From NCBI GenBank assembly GCA_905182985.1, contig CAJJDN010000160.1, positions 3,573-67,572 of the forward strand: DNA of 64,000 nucleotides. Direction: 5' to 3'. Shown here one piece after another: positions 1-11,126 of the stretch; within the stretch, counting starts at the first letter, position 1; each line of letters starts with the position of its first letter. This stretch comes from Paramecium sonneborni. Its lineage: Eukaryota > Ciliophora > Oligohymenophorea > Peniculida > Parameciidae. The notes under the pieces were generated by a model. That model was given only the letters and a program-made list of their open reading frames with translations, did no database searches and had not been told where the DNA came from. Both the position numbers and the translations under genes were made by a program.

Positions 1-969
1 TACTTGATAAACAAGTAAAATTTTTGCAAACTCAAAACAATTTTTTTATTATAAAACATATTAGTAATGTATATTTAAAATTAAGCTCAATCTGGTAGGT
101 AATAAATTATTATTTTAAAAAAGCATTTATAATTATAAAAGAGTTCTGTTATGGCTTTTAAAATTATTTATCCTCTTTAATATATTTTTATCATATAAAA
201 ATATGAGAAATCTGATTGGGAAATAAATTCAAGGACGATTCATTATATAATAACCCAGAAATAAGAGTAAAACCATAGTCAAAGCTCTGATTGTCATGGA
301 AGCCTTTTAAAAGTACGGATCAAGAAGGACAGAAATATCCAAGTTATTAAAAGTGAGACCTGTGTTGAACTAAATTTTTTTAGGAAAATATGATAATAGA
401 CAGATTTGATTCTTTAATTAAAAAAGGATTTCTGAATATTTAAAATCCTTATGATGTGATACGAAATTCATTATAAAAAACAACCGTTGAATAATTCCAA
501 TATTTTAAAAAAGTTAAAGAGGCTAAAAAATTCAATCTAAGAGTTGAAAATTTTGGTTTTGGTAAAAAAAATGTTTCCTTTAAAAGTACTCAGGTTTAAG
601 TCCAACTTTAAATTTATCTTAAATATTTCATGTTCAAGAACACAATTCTATCATACACTAAAGAATTTCATCAATGTTTTTTAGCGAAGTGCAAAAATGT
701 CGCTCGTTCACTCTGATAATATATAGGCAAAAAGTCTACCAAAAGCAGAAGTGTATCTGTGTGATAAATAATCTTAGAACAGTATCTCTTTATCATTGAA
801 GTTTTTTTTTGTCAAGGTTCCCTATAGTCAATTCACTGCAAAAAAGACCTTAGTGTGTCCACCATCCTCTTTAATAAAGAATTTAATAAATTTATTATGA
901 ATAGAATGTTATGTCTATCAATTAATATTATAAACATTAAGGATCAGATTTACTCAATCAAATATTTTC
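1..969. other. AT-rich stretch with no supportable gene
   Basis: No reading frame stays open over a convincing length. Short runs look coding-like, for example near 285-390 on the plus strand, but in-frame TGA codons cut them off within about 40 codons. The composition suggests decayed coding DNA rather than simple spacer. Nothing here can be named. Confidence 0.5.
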
Positions 970-1569
970 ATGAAGATATCTCATCAATCTTACCAACATT
1001 AATAAACTAAATACATCTTAATGAATCAAAAGTAGCTTTATCTCTATAAATTGTTTAATTCAAAGAATCAATAAACGAAAAAAGGCTTAAAAAAAATTTT
1101 AATAAAGTTTTTAAATAAAAATAACTGTATGAAAATAGATTCTAATCTTTCTCATTATCAGCGACAATTTTTTCTGTCTGAAGCCAAAAAACAGACTTTT
1201 TTCTTTTAATTAAAGGAGATTTTAATTTTAATATATTAATAATCAACTATCTCAAATACTGGCTGGAAATCTCTTAGCCAAGTTGGAAAGTTAAGGAACT
1301 TAGTTGAAGAAGAAAAAGAATTGAAACGCTAAAGTGCAGCAAGATTTTAAAGCATTATTACAGCTTTAGCAAACATGAGAAGTTCCGCATACAATATGAA
1401 TTACTAATAAAGCAATCCAAATTTTAATGAAAATGTATAAACCTCATCGAAATCCAATTATATAATGATCCTGTCTATCAATAGATTCCCTAACGAAAAT
1501 ATGAGTATATTTACATTCTTTAATTTAAAATATGAAAGTGGAGATTCAAATTAAAAAATATAGAATTGA
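970..1569 (+). pseudogene. Coding-like open frame, possible gene remnant
   Basis: With TAA/TAG read as Gln, one frame is open from 901 to the TGA at 1567-1569; the first ATG is at 970, giving about 199 residues. The part from 1230 on looks most protein-like, with a charged Lys/Glu-rich segment followed by a Ser/Asn-rich tail. The same frame is also open before 898 but is interrupted there by a TGA, and no intron that removes it is obvious. I do not recognise the product. It could be a real small gene with a missed 5' exon, or the remnant of a longer one. In DNA this AT-rich, 200 open codons is only weak evidence. Confidence 0.3.
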
Positions 1570-1874
1570 ATCGATCTGATTTTCTTTCTAATTCAGTTTT
1601 GACTTATAAATTGTTGTTATATTATGAATTATAATAATATAATTTTTTTTTTAATATGAATAATAATCGAATTTATTTTTAGATTGAAGTATAATATTTT
1701 TTTTACAAGAATAAAAGGATAAAGCTCGATAATTCTATTTATCTTTTTTTTCGATCCTGAGAATGCTAGATTAAAGAGTTAATCCAAATTGATCATAATT
1801 TATAATTTGTTTATAGATTCTAATGTATTTTACAATATTTTTATCTTTAATTTCTTTTTGAGCATGTTTTTATA

Positions 1875-2213
1875 ATGTTATTACTTTCCAAAAATAATTT
1901 TATATTTTTCTATCATAATAATAACACATTCAACAAAATCCATGATTTGAAGAAAAAAGAGGAGAATTAATTAGAAATCTAAATAACTGAAAAGGTGGAT
2001 GAAATTTAGAGACTGGAATATGAAAATAGATGTTTTGAAAAATAACTCTAAGTATAAATAGAGAAGGAAACTCAAAACTTTACTTAAAATTTTAAAACAT
2101 ATCCAAAAAAACAAAGTTACAAATAAATGTATGATTAGGCTATTACATATTTTAGAAGTTCAAATTTTTAATTAATAAATTTCAATTAAATCTTTTTGTA
2201 AAGAAATAAATGA
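1875..2213 (+). pseudogene. Coiled-coil-like open frame fragment
   Basis: A frame open from about 1761 to the TGA at 2211-2213; the first ATG is at 1875, giving 112 residues. It starts with a hydrophobic stretch and continues with a Lys/Glu/Gln-rich, probably coiled-coil segment over 1940-2110. No family is recognisable. It may be an exon of the same degraded locus as the frame at 970-1569 on this strand. In this composition an open frame of this size can occur by chance. Confidence 0.25.
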
Positions 2214-2609
2214 TAAAATTGATTTGGTTTTATTAAGTTGAATAAATAACATATTTGTTTTTTATTAAATAATGAGTTAGAGTTATTTATTTTATTCTTC
2301 TTACAACTAAATTTTATTAGACACATAATTGAAATTTCAGAAACTAAAAAATCTTAATTAGTTTGGTTCATACTTTTGGGCATTAAATCTCTTTAAATAT
2401 CTTCTGGTTAATCTAAAGTAATTCTTTAAAGATTAATTTCACATCTTTTATTTTCTATTTATTCTCTACTATCTTTTTTTTACAAATTAATGGTACTCCA
2501 ACTAATCTAGCACAGAATTCTTACTAATAATACTACATAAAGGATAATTATATGAAGTTAAGCTTAATCTGTTAGCATAAATAGTGTATAGATTTCATAC
2601 AATACTTTA

Positions 2610-2770
2610 ATTTTTAGTTCCAACTTAGCTGATTTTGATGATGGAAGACTATGAAAAATTAGAAGCAATTTCAAGAACAAAGAAGTTTTACCTAGCCATA
2701 ATAATAGCAACATTTCTAAAGATAAATATTCGCTTCTGATAGGAAGTAAAATTCAATATATTTGAAGTTT
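2610..2770 (+). pseudogene. Frameshifted coding-like scrap
   Basis: Two short protein-like runs lie in different frames and meet near 2650. The first is an Asp-rich segment ending at a TGA; the second is a Ser/Asn/Lys-rich segment ending at a TGA near 2765. No GTA...TAG intron joins them. This fits a frameshifted remnant, but both runs are short and the call is tentative. Confidence 0.2.
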
Positions 2771-3019
2771 ATGCAATTCATTTTTTTAAGTTACAATTAA
2801 AATTTGAAGTAACAAACCCCTCTTTTTCTTAATTACTTTGATTTCTAACTCAATAAATTAAAGTTTTTATTTTAAAATAATTCAACAAAATAAGATATAG
2901 TTGATAGTAGATCTATAATTTAATTAAAAACAAGAAATTTGATACTAAGAATGAAAAAGATTAACTTTATTTTAACAATATTCATTGTAATTTTTCATAA
3001 AGATTGAATTATAATATGA

Positions 3020-3616
3020 TCATATTAACTTGATACTGTATAAACCATCAAATTCATAGACTTAGCATCTTCCAGTTTCTTCTAATATTAAGCATGCTTT
3101 CAGAATTTATTCTTAGGGTAAATTATAGAATTCTATATATAATATTGTAAATTATACTTTTAGTTTAATCTGTTTGACTTCCTTCTGTAATGCCTTTTAA
3201 AGTTTCAGTGTAACCAATCAATTTCTTCTCCTTAGCCCAAGCATAAATAGCATCGGCTAATTCGAATGGGCTGACTAAATTTACACTAAAATTCTAATCA
3301 TTTTTCCATTCTATAGATCCTAATTGTGCCATTTGATTTAGTATTTCCCTAATTTCTGAAGCATCTAATTTTTTAATAATCCCAGATGATTAGTCTTAAA
3401 ATATTGGAACATTAAGCATTTCACTTATAGAAGTTTCCAAAATTTTATGAGATTAAAAGTATAGATGTACAATTTCGCTCCATTATGTAATTTATTTTTT
3501 TCTTGTCTCTTTATGATCTTATAAGCTAGAAAATTGCAAAAATGAGTTTACGTATAAAATGGAGGATATTTCAACAGTTTTTAATGTAATTCTAATTTGT
3601 CTTAAGCATCTTGCAT
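3020..3616 (-). CDS. VPS25: Vacuolar protein sorting protein 25 (ESCRT-II subunit)
   Basis: ESCRT-II component that, with VPS22 and VPS36, links ubiquitinated cargo to ESCRT-III on endosomes. The 181-residue protein matches the usual family size (about 175). The N-terminus carries the family motif YPPFYTLQ (residues 17-24), followed by TRKKQ and a Trp in the first winged helix; IEWKND sits near its end and AIYAWAKEK starts the second winged helix. The C-terminus has the expected 'L...LKA...LE..G' pattern. Two introns must be removed: 3526-3551 (26 nt) and 3133-3157 (25 nt), both GT...TAG. Without the second splice the protein would end early and lose the C-terminal winged helix. The start ATG at 3616 is the only one that gives the conserved N-terminus. 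It lies 34 bp downstream of the RING gene on the same strand. Confidence 0.93.
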
Positions 3617-3650
3617 ATTTAATAAATAATTAAATAGTATAATAAAACAA

Positions 3651-4649
3651 TCAAATGAATTCAAGTAATGCCACTTCTTTAGGCTGTTCCAATCCATATC
3701 GACATAATGGACAGCGAGGATCTCTTCCAAGCCATTATCTACAACAATCAGCATGAAAATAGTGTTCTTTATGGCAAGGCAATTAAATTACGCTGTGAGA
3801 TTCATTGATTTATTCATAACAAATAGGACTTAAAAATCTTATTTTAATTATACCAATCATTTTATTGCATTGATGGACGTTACTCTTTTAATTTTCTAAA
3901 TTTAATATTTTATAATTGATCATAGAATCTAATTATTATATTCCTATTTTATTAATAATACAATTCTTATCTTAATACTATGAACCATAGCATCACAAAT
4001 GGCCAAACAAAACACATTAGAATTGGAATAAACCAATAAATAATTAAGAGTATAATATAAATTTAAATAAGGATTGGAGTCTCAGTAGTAATAAAAAGCA
4101 TAATAATTAAAGTGTAAACTGAAATGAAATAGTGCAACAACTTAATGATAGTACAATTAAAACAAAAAGATTTTTGTTCAATAATATCTATGATAAGAAG
4201 TCCATTTACAGGACGATAATAGCTAATAAATTCTTGAATAATGATTTAGGTAATTGATGAATTCAAAGATAACAAATTGAGTTATCTATGAAAATTTTAC
4301 ACATCAATACTTCCAATATATTATGTTAAAATACTAATCAATATTGAAATCTTTACCCTATAATTAGATAATGAAGAATGTTAATAACGTCATGCAAACC
4401 CATTATTAAAATGAGTATGCTAAAAAGTGGTTCCTCTATTTCTTAATATTAAGAAAGAGTAACAAAAAGCTTTATCAGATAATAAAAGCATAAAATCAAA
4501 CAAAGCACATTACCTTCCTTAATTGCTCTTGGAAGAATAGGTATATAATTATCTGAAATAATGAGACTCAACTCTAAGTAAGAATTTTCTGGTCTAAAAA
4601 TGTCTGATTAATTGTCTGAATTCCAGAAAATGCTTGCTTCATTTAACAT
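3651..4649 (-). CDS. Multipass membrane RING-H2 finger protein
   Basis: Probably a membrane-anchored E3 ubiquitin ligase. From the ATG at 4649, introns at 4334-4356 (23 nt) and 3829-3853 (25 nt, ending AAG) give 316 residues. The first two thirds contain about five hydrophobic segments. The C-terminus is a RING-H2 finger from residue 258: CPIC, then LPCHKEHYFHADC, a Trp, then CPLC. The spacing between the third Cys and the first His is a little wider than usual. The second splice is what creates the first CPIC motif, so it is well supported. Open, protein-like frames continue upstream to about 5212, so the true start may be farther 5'; 4649 is the conservative choice. VPS25 follows 34 bp downstream. 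Confidence 0.75.
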
Positions 4650-5212
4650 ACAATATTAATAAAAATAATCATTATAGCATAAAATTATGCTTTGATAAAA
4701 TCAATAGAGACATAATATATGAGAACAATTATCTATTCTATCTACTATCTATAGTTATTTAACATATTTAAAATATTGTTTGGCGGTCTCTTTTCTTTCA
4801 ACTTAGAATATCGAGATTACTTATTTGTAAAAGGAACTTCTGGATAAACAATTCTATTAGCCCTGTATGTTTAATTGACATTTAACATTAGGTAAAAGCT
4901 TATCATCAATAAAAAGTTTATAATGATTTAAAATATAAGGTGATATGATCCTGATATTCAATTAGAGTAAAATTTGATATTTTTTGTTTAAAAAGTGAAG
5001 TTTTACCGAAAAAAATAATTTATTAACTTCTTTTTAGGAAAACAAGAACTAATATGTTTTATAGGTCTAATTATTACAATAGGAATATCAACAGCACAAA
5101 CGACAGTCAAAAGACCTTTATTTAATTTAACCTTCCAGCTTAATAAGATAATTGGAATAGATTCCAAATAATTAAGGATGATCAAGAATATTTAAAACTT
5201 TTGTTTGTATCA
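4650..5212 (-). other. Probable upstream exons of the RING-H2 gene, unresolved
   Basis: Two coding-like runs share one minus-strand frame. One, at about 5212-5000, includes a hydrophobic segment and a Lys-rich tail ending near 5010. The other, at about 4930-4650, includes a hydrophobic segment, then YPEVPFTNK and a basic Pro-containing stretch. They are separated by one in-frame TGA near 4970, and I found no intron of suitable length to remove it. A 32-nt GTT...CAG intron near 4648 would join the second run to the RING gene. Either these are 5' exons of the RING gene with unusual introns, or a decayed N-terminal region. Confidence 0.4.
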
Positions 5213-6659
5213 ATTAAGAAATAAAATACTATTCCTTTTCATATGATTAACTACATGTAAATTTATAGATAGTTAAAAAACATTAATTAAAAGGTATGAT
5301 AAAACTATCTTAATTAGGAATTGAAATCTCTTGTCAATTTTTGATACTGATCATTTATCATATAATTTTGAAAGAGTTTAACTTTTAAACTGTAACTGAA
5401 TCTGAGGTTTTGAAAATAATTAGCCTAAAACTGAGAGAAAATTTGGAGAAGGGATGCTTGTCATTTAACAAAACGTATGTTAATTATTCCTGTTAAAATG
5501 TTAGTTATGATAAGTAATATTTAGTTAAATTATAATTTGGCTAAGAAAGTACATAATTTAAATAAGCATCTTTGCATTATAATTCTTTAATATCTTCCTT
5601 AAATAGAATTGCTATCTAATATCATTCATTATTAAATGCTAAATAAATTAGAATAATACTTAAGTTAATACATAAATCTCATTAATAAAATCATTTACTT
5701 ACTTCTTTTTCATCAAAGATTGTAATCCTTATTGTTATTTTTTCTAAAGAAAATCTCAAAAGAACGCTAATAGAGTAATACATCTAAATTGTTATTTTTT
5801 GAGTTCAGTTTCAATTACTTCATTTTCTTCTAATTTTTATTATTATTAAAATAAATTAAATCACTTTACTGATTTCTGGAATTTTTTGTTTATTTAATAG
5901 TTGAATTATTAACTAGAGAAGCAATTATATTAAGATGCTAAGACAACTCGCTTTCATCTGTTAATTATTAAAGGCATTTGGTTGATTTATGTTAAAATGT
6001 ATTTGGATCAATAATATAATATTATTCTATATATCCATATTCAAAATGTAATATAAATCTTTAAAGCAATCCACTTTCTTTAAATCCTATTAATATTAAT
6101 TATTATTTATATTAAATTGCATGATAAAACATGAAATGTGTTGCTTTTTAATGATATAATTACCTTTAAGATTGTAAATATATATTTTTGCTTTCACCAA
6201 TTTAAATATGATCATACTTTTAATAAAATAAAACCTAAGATGATTATTCAATTTATTTAGCAGTTATAATAAAGTTGAATCATATTCAAAATGAGGTAAC
6301 AAATGAATAATTTTATCTGGGTGCATTTCTTAAAAACATGCTTATCCAAAATGAATTATTAAATTATTATTGATATTGAGAACTCTAAATATATTACACA
6401 ATATAATGAAATGTAATTGATCAAATATAAATCTTTTTATTTGTATATTTTTTATTCAGCATTTCCATATAGTTTAAACTTAAATGAATTGATTATTTGT
6501 AAATTAGATTAAAATATTCTCTAGTATCTTTAAATTCAAAATATTATGTAGTTTTATATAAATAAATTCATAAAATAAAGATAAAAATTTCTTAAACTAG
6601 AGTATTTATTAAATTCTAACTTGTTAACATTATTTCATTTATAAAATAAAAACTAATTA
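5213..6659. other. Long gene-free stretch
   Basis: About 1.4 kb of very AT-rich sequence. Neither strand shows a frame with convincing protein composition, and I see no tRNA, repeat or structured RNA. This is long for a Paramecium intergenic region, so a fully eroded gene is possible, but nothing can be supported. Confidence 0.5.
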
Positions 6660-7460
6660 ATGAAACAATATTTGCTTATGATGACAATTAATTGGTGCTT
6701 GAGTCAAATAATTGTTAATAAAGAGGAGAAATGTAAATGTTCAGATCTTATTTTTGAAAATGAGTGTGATGATTATGAGATTTGTCAATTCATTGATGGA
6801 AAGTGTTCAGATATACCTTGCAAGACTTATTTGACTGTTGATAAATGTTTACAAAACCCTCATTGTTCATGGAATAATTAATAATGTAAGAACTTTTAAT
6901 CTTGTCTGTATTTTATTGTCACAACTTCTACAGAGTGCTAATAATTAAATCATAACTGTACTTTCAATGAAACTACTAAAATATGTAATGAATAATAACC
7001 TTGCTCATCATTTAATTTTTCTGATTGTCTTTTAATGTCAATCTCATAAAAGAGATTATGTTACTGGCAAGAAGATGAATGCAAAGAGCTCTCAGACTGC
7101 AAAGAAGTAACAAAATCTAATTATTTTTGTAAAAACTTTGAACCAATCTGTAAAGGTTATGATGAAACAATGAAAAATTATGATCCATGTGAATAAGCAT
7201 ATACTTGTGAACAATTAAATCAAACTTATTGTAGATTTGCATATCCTAAATTAAATGGAGATTAACTTGCTTTATGTGATCAAGGTGAAAAACTTGGAGA
7301 ATGTGTTGATTGGAATCCATAAATTTATAAATAAAAAGATTGTTTTGTTAAATCATAAGGGTTTTATCATTGGACTGGAACTGAATGTTAAAAATGTGGT
7401 ATAATGAATTTAAACTTTATTTTAACTTTGACAATGAATATTGTTTTATTAACCTTATGA
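6660..7460 (+). CDS. Secreted Cys-rich protein, probable GPI anchor
   Basis: 266 residues without introns. The N-terminus (MKQYLLMMTINWCLS) is signal-peptide-like. The body is full of Cys in short CxC, C-x4-7-C and DC/EC steps, organised as three or four loose repeats of about 50 residues. The last 20 residues are hydrophobic and end directly at the stop, the layout of a GPI-attachment signal. I infer a cell-surface protein, distantly like ciliate surface antigens and their small relatives. The gene starting at 9150 is a paralog with the same layout. The ATG at 6660 is the first in frame. Under the standard code only the first 73 residues would be seen. Confidence 0.8.
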
Positions 7461-7593
7461 ATAATTATTAGATAAAAACATACAAATAATCATTTATAAT
7501 TATAACTATCAAGACATACTTTTATGTTTCTTTCTTTTTAATATCACTCTCTCTTTCGAAGAATATATTAAACTCAAAAATATTCAAATTCAT

Positions 7594-8731
7594 ATTGTCT
7601 CTCAGAATTTTCATTGTAATTTTTAGTTTTCAAAATTTTTAACAATTTTCTGACAAATGACTTAGAGGATATAATTTTTCATTTACTTAAAAACATTTTT
7701 ATATTTATTGGACTTTTAATTGTTTAATTGAACTTTGATTTTAACATTATAAAATTTGCGTTCTTCTGAATTAAGTGCTTTAACTAAAATTCGGTCCTTC
7801 ACAACCAATAAGAAGATATGATTGCTTATTTCTCACAATAATTAGGATTTAAAATTAATAAATTCAATTTTCTTTCATTTAAATATAAATCAAATTCTTT
7901 ATAATAATAAAAACACAGCAAAATTGTGACATACTAAATTTTCAGATTTGATCAGAAAATATGACCTTAAATATCTTTAGTAGGATTATGAATTATTTAA
8001 AACATATTTTATGAAAAATCAAAATTCAAGAATATTACTAATACTTTTGATTGTTTCTGTATTTGTAAACATCAAAGGAAAGGCTGTTGTGAGAAAAGGT
8101 GGTTAGTGTTCCTGTGAATAGATTTTATATGAAGAGGAATGCTTAATAAATACAGATTGCTAATTTAAAAATAATAAATGCACTACCATACCCTGTGAAT
8201 CATACAGTGAGGATAATTGTAATATTTTACGTAAATGCGCATTGGTAAATGATAAATGTGTCAAGTTTGAATCATGTTCATCTCATAATGCCAAAACCAA
8301 GATAGACTGCTAGAGATTACATTTGACTTGTTAATTTAATGAAATAGATCAAACTTGCAAAGATATTAAAGATTTGTATGGCACATGTTCTGAATCATTG
8401 CTTTCAGGTTGCCTTTAAGCCAAAGAAGGTAATTGTGTAATAAAAGATGGAAAATGTTAATAAATGACCTCATGTGACGATGCAAATCAAGATCTTCTAC
8501 GTTGTATTTTAGCTTTGCCAGCATGTTTCCCTAATCCTAATGATACTACTATGGTGTGTGAAACTATTGATAAATGCAGTCGTAATAGTTTCAATATTTG
8601 TTATATGGCTTAAGAGAAGATCAATAGTTCCAATATGTTACTTTGCTCTTAAACTAGTAACGGATGTGCTGACTTTGATCCAAGTATTTAAACACAAGAA
8701 ACCTGTGCTCTTAAATCAGTATTTTATTATC
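7594..8731. repeat. First copy of an exact 1,138-bp duplication (likely assembly artifact)
   Basis: This block is repeated at 8733-9870 with an offset of 1,139. In every stretch I compared the copies are identical, and they meet at a single N (8732). The second copy continues into unique sequence with an intact gene; this copy stops inside the gene. That is what two contigs overlapping by 1,138 bp look like when joined end to end instead of merged. Confidence 0.9.
8011..8731 (+). pseudogene. Truncated duplicate of the Cys-rich surface protein gene
   Basis: Identical to 9150-9870 and cut at the N at 8732, before the last 30 codons and the hydrophobic tail. It has the ATG, signal peptide and Cys-rich body of the complete gene. 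It is most probably the same gene read from the end of the neighbouring contig, and should not be counted as a separate locus unless long reads confirm the duplication. Confidence 0.85.
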
Positions 8732-8732
8732 N
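8732..8732. other. Single-N contig join
   Basis: An isolated ambiguous base exactly at the junction of the two identical 1,138-bp blocks. A lone N as joint between perfect repeats indicates a scaffolding join of unknown length rather than an uncertain base call. Confidence 0.9.
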
Positions 8733-9870
8733 ATTGTCTCTCAGAATTTTCATTGTAATTTTTAGTTTTCAAAATTTTTAACAATTTTCTGACAAATGAC
8801 TTAGAGGATATAATTTTTCATTTACTTAAAAACATTTTTATATTTATTGGACTTTTAATTGTTTAATTGAACTTTGATTTTAACATTATAAAATTTGCGT
8901 TCTTCTGAATTAAGTGCTTTAACTAAAATTCGGTCCTTCACAACCAATAAGAAGATATGATTGCTTATTTCTCACAATAATTAGGATTTAAAATTAATAA
9001 ATTCAATTTTCTTTCATTTAAATATAAATCAAATTCTTTATAATAATAAAAACACAGCAAAATTGTGACATACTAAATTTTCAGATTTGATCAGAAAATA
9101 TGACCTTAAATATCTTTAGTAGGATTATGAATTATTTAAAACATATTTTATGAAAAATCAAAATTCAAGAATATTACTAATACTTTTGATTGTTTCTGTA
9201 TTTGTAAACATCAAAGGAAAGGCTGTTGTGAGAAAAGGTGGTTAGTGTTCCTGTGAATAGATTTTATATGAAGAGGAATGCTTAATAAATACAGATTGCT
9301 AATTTAAAAATAATAAATGCACTACCATACCCTGTGAATCATACAGTGAGGATAATTGTAATATTTTACGTAAATGCGCATTGGTAAATGATAAATGTGT
9401 CAAGTTTGAATCATGTTCATCTCATAATGCCAAAACCAAGATAGACTGCTAGAGATTACATTTGACTTGTTAATTTAATGAAATAGATCAAACTTGCAAA
9501 GATATTAAAGATTTGTATGGCACATGTTCTGAATCATTGCTTTCAGGTTGCCTTTAAGCCAAAGAAGGTAATTGTGTAATAAAAGATGGAAAATGTTAAT
9601 AAATGACCTCATGTGACGATGCAAATCAAGATCTTCTACGTTGTATTTTAGCTTTGCCAGCATGTTTCCCTAATCCTAATGATACTACTATGGTGTGTGA
9701 AACTATTGATAAATGCAGTCGTAATAGTTTCAATATTTGTTATATGGCTTAAGAGAAGATCAATAGTTCCAATATGTTACTTTGCTCTTAAACTAGTAAC
9801 GGATGTGCTGACTTTGATCCAAGTATTTAAACACAAGAAACCTGTGCTCTTAAATCAGTATTTTATTATC
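8733..9870. repeat. Second copy of the exact 1,138-bp duplication
   Basis: Matches 7594-8731. It runs on without a break into unique sequence from 9871 and carries the complete surface-protein gene, so it is the better copy for annotation. Confidence 0.9.
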
Positions 9871-9959
9871 ATTGGGAAGAAAATTAATGTACTAGATGTA
9901 ATTCGAATTCATTCATTATAACAATATTCACTATTGTTATTTTAGCCTTTAACAGTTGA
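9150..9959 (+). CDS. Secreted Cys-rich protein, probable GPI anchor
   Basis: 269 residues, intronless. The N-terminal hydrophobic segment (ILLILLIVSVFVN-like, residues 8-20) is a signal peptide. About thirty Cys follow in repeated C-x-C and C-x5-10-C steps, then a Cys-rich end (CTRC) and a hydrophobic tail of about 20 residues running to the stop, typical of a GPI-attachment signal. It shares layout, size and Cys spacing with the gene at 6660-7460, so the two form a tandem paralog pair of cell-surface proteins. The true upstream neighbour is the 6660 gene once the duplicated block is collapsed. Function beyond surface location is not visible. Confidence 0.8.
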
Positions 9960-11126
9960 ATTCGAGTGATACATAAAATTTTTAAAATCAATATATTTTA
10001 AAATTTGCGAATTCTATTAAAAATATTTTTTTTATTATATAGGTAGAGGTAAATTAGTTCTAAAATTCATAATCTATAACTAAATAAATTCATCCTCTTC
10101 TATGATAGAATATAAAATTACAAAACCAGTGCTCCCTATTATAATTTATTCAAAAAAATATTTTTTTAAAATGATTATTAATTAATTATTTATGTCAAAT
10201 AGATTTATATGAATGAAAATACTTATCATTTTTAGAAAGATAATAGAAATCATTTTAAAAGGGAAGAAAATTAAAAAACTAGTGCTATAAAATGATTTTT
10301 GGACATCATTACTTTTATTTTTTATCAATAGAATGAATCTATTTCTGAAAAAAAAAAATAAATTTCTAAAATTTTCTATCATATAATCATATTTTCAATA
10401 TCTTCTAATAAAATTAAAAATAATTAATTTTTATAATTATTATAAACTTATATGTAAGAATATTGTTAAATTTTATTATTTTCTCTTAAGCCATTTCTTA
10501 TTCTAAATGTAAATGATGTTAATTTTAAGAGCAAAAAATAACAATATAGAAAATAAATCAAATATAATTATGTATATAAAAATCAATCGATTTTTGTAAA
10601 TTTAAATTACAACTTGATAAAAGTTGATTGCCAATATTTCTAAACTTTCTTTTAGTAAACTATAAACCAAATTGCATATTTGAAAAAGTAATTTGAGTAG
10701 TATTCATTAATATAATATATTAAAAGGAAGGAAATCCATTGTTAAATATTTATTATATATTTATCTGATTTTGATTATTTATTCTAATCATTATTTAGAT
10801 TAAGTAATTGAAGTGAATTTTAGATAGGTAAAATGATTGCTATAATATCTATAAATTTTTCTGCGATAAAGGAAAATATGATTTACAAGATGAGTATTTA
10901 ATATGGGGATTTTAATTAAATATTCATTAAAAAAAATATATATTAAATATATATATAATTATAATGAAATTGAATAATTAAAATAACAACATCATTGATT
11001 TTATATAAATTTTATCACATATTTATTTATGATTTGATTAATTAAAAAGATTTATGAGATTCTAGATGAGTTATGGGATTATAGTTAATTAATTTAAATC
11101 TAATAATAAATATTAAAAAGTGAAGA
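9960..11126. other. Intergenic, with one weak minus-strand frame
   Basis: Mostly AT-rich spacer. A minus-strand frame from an ATG at 10382 is open for about 155 codons down to roughly 9917, but it is dominated by Phe, Ile, Asn and Lys, as expected from AT-rich noncoding DNA, and it overlaps the end of the surface-protein gene. I do not call it a gene. Confidence 0.5.

Noticed and set aside
8540..8758. Standard-code frame beginning MILLWCVKLL, seen again at 9679
   Set aside because: It is an alternative frame inside the Cys-rich surface gene and its duplicate; the true frame carries the Cys pattern.
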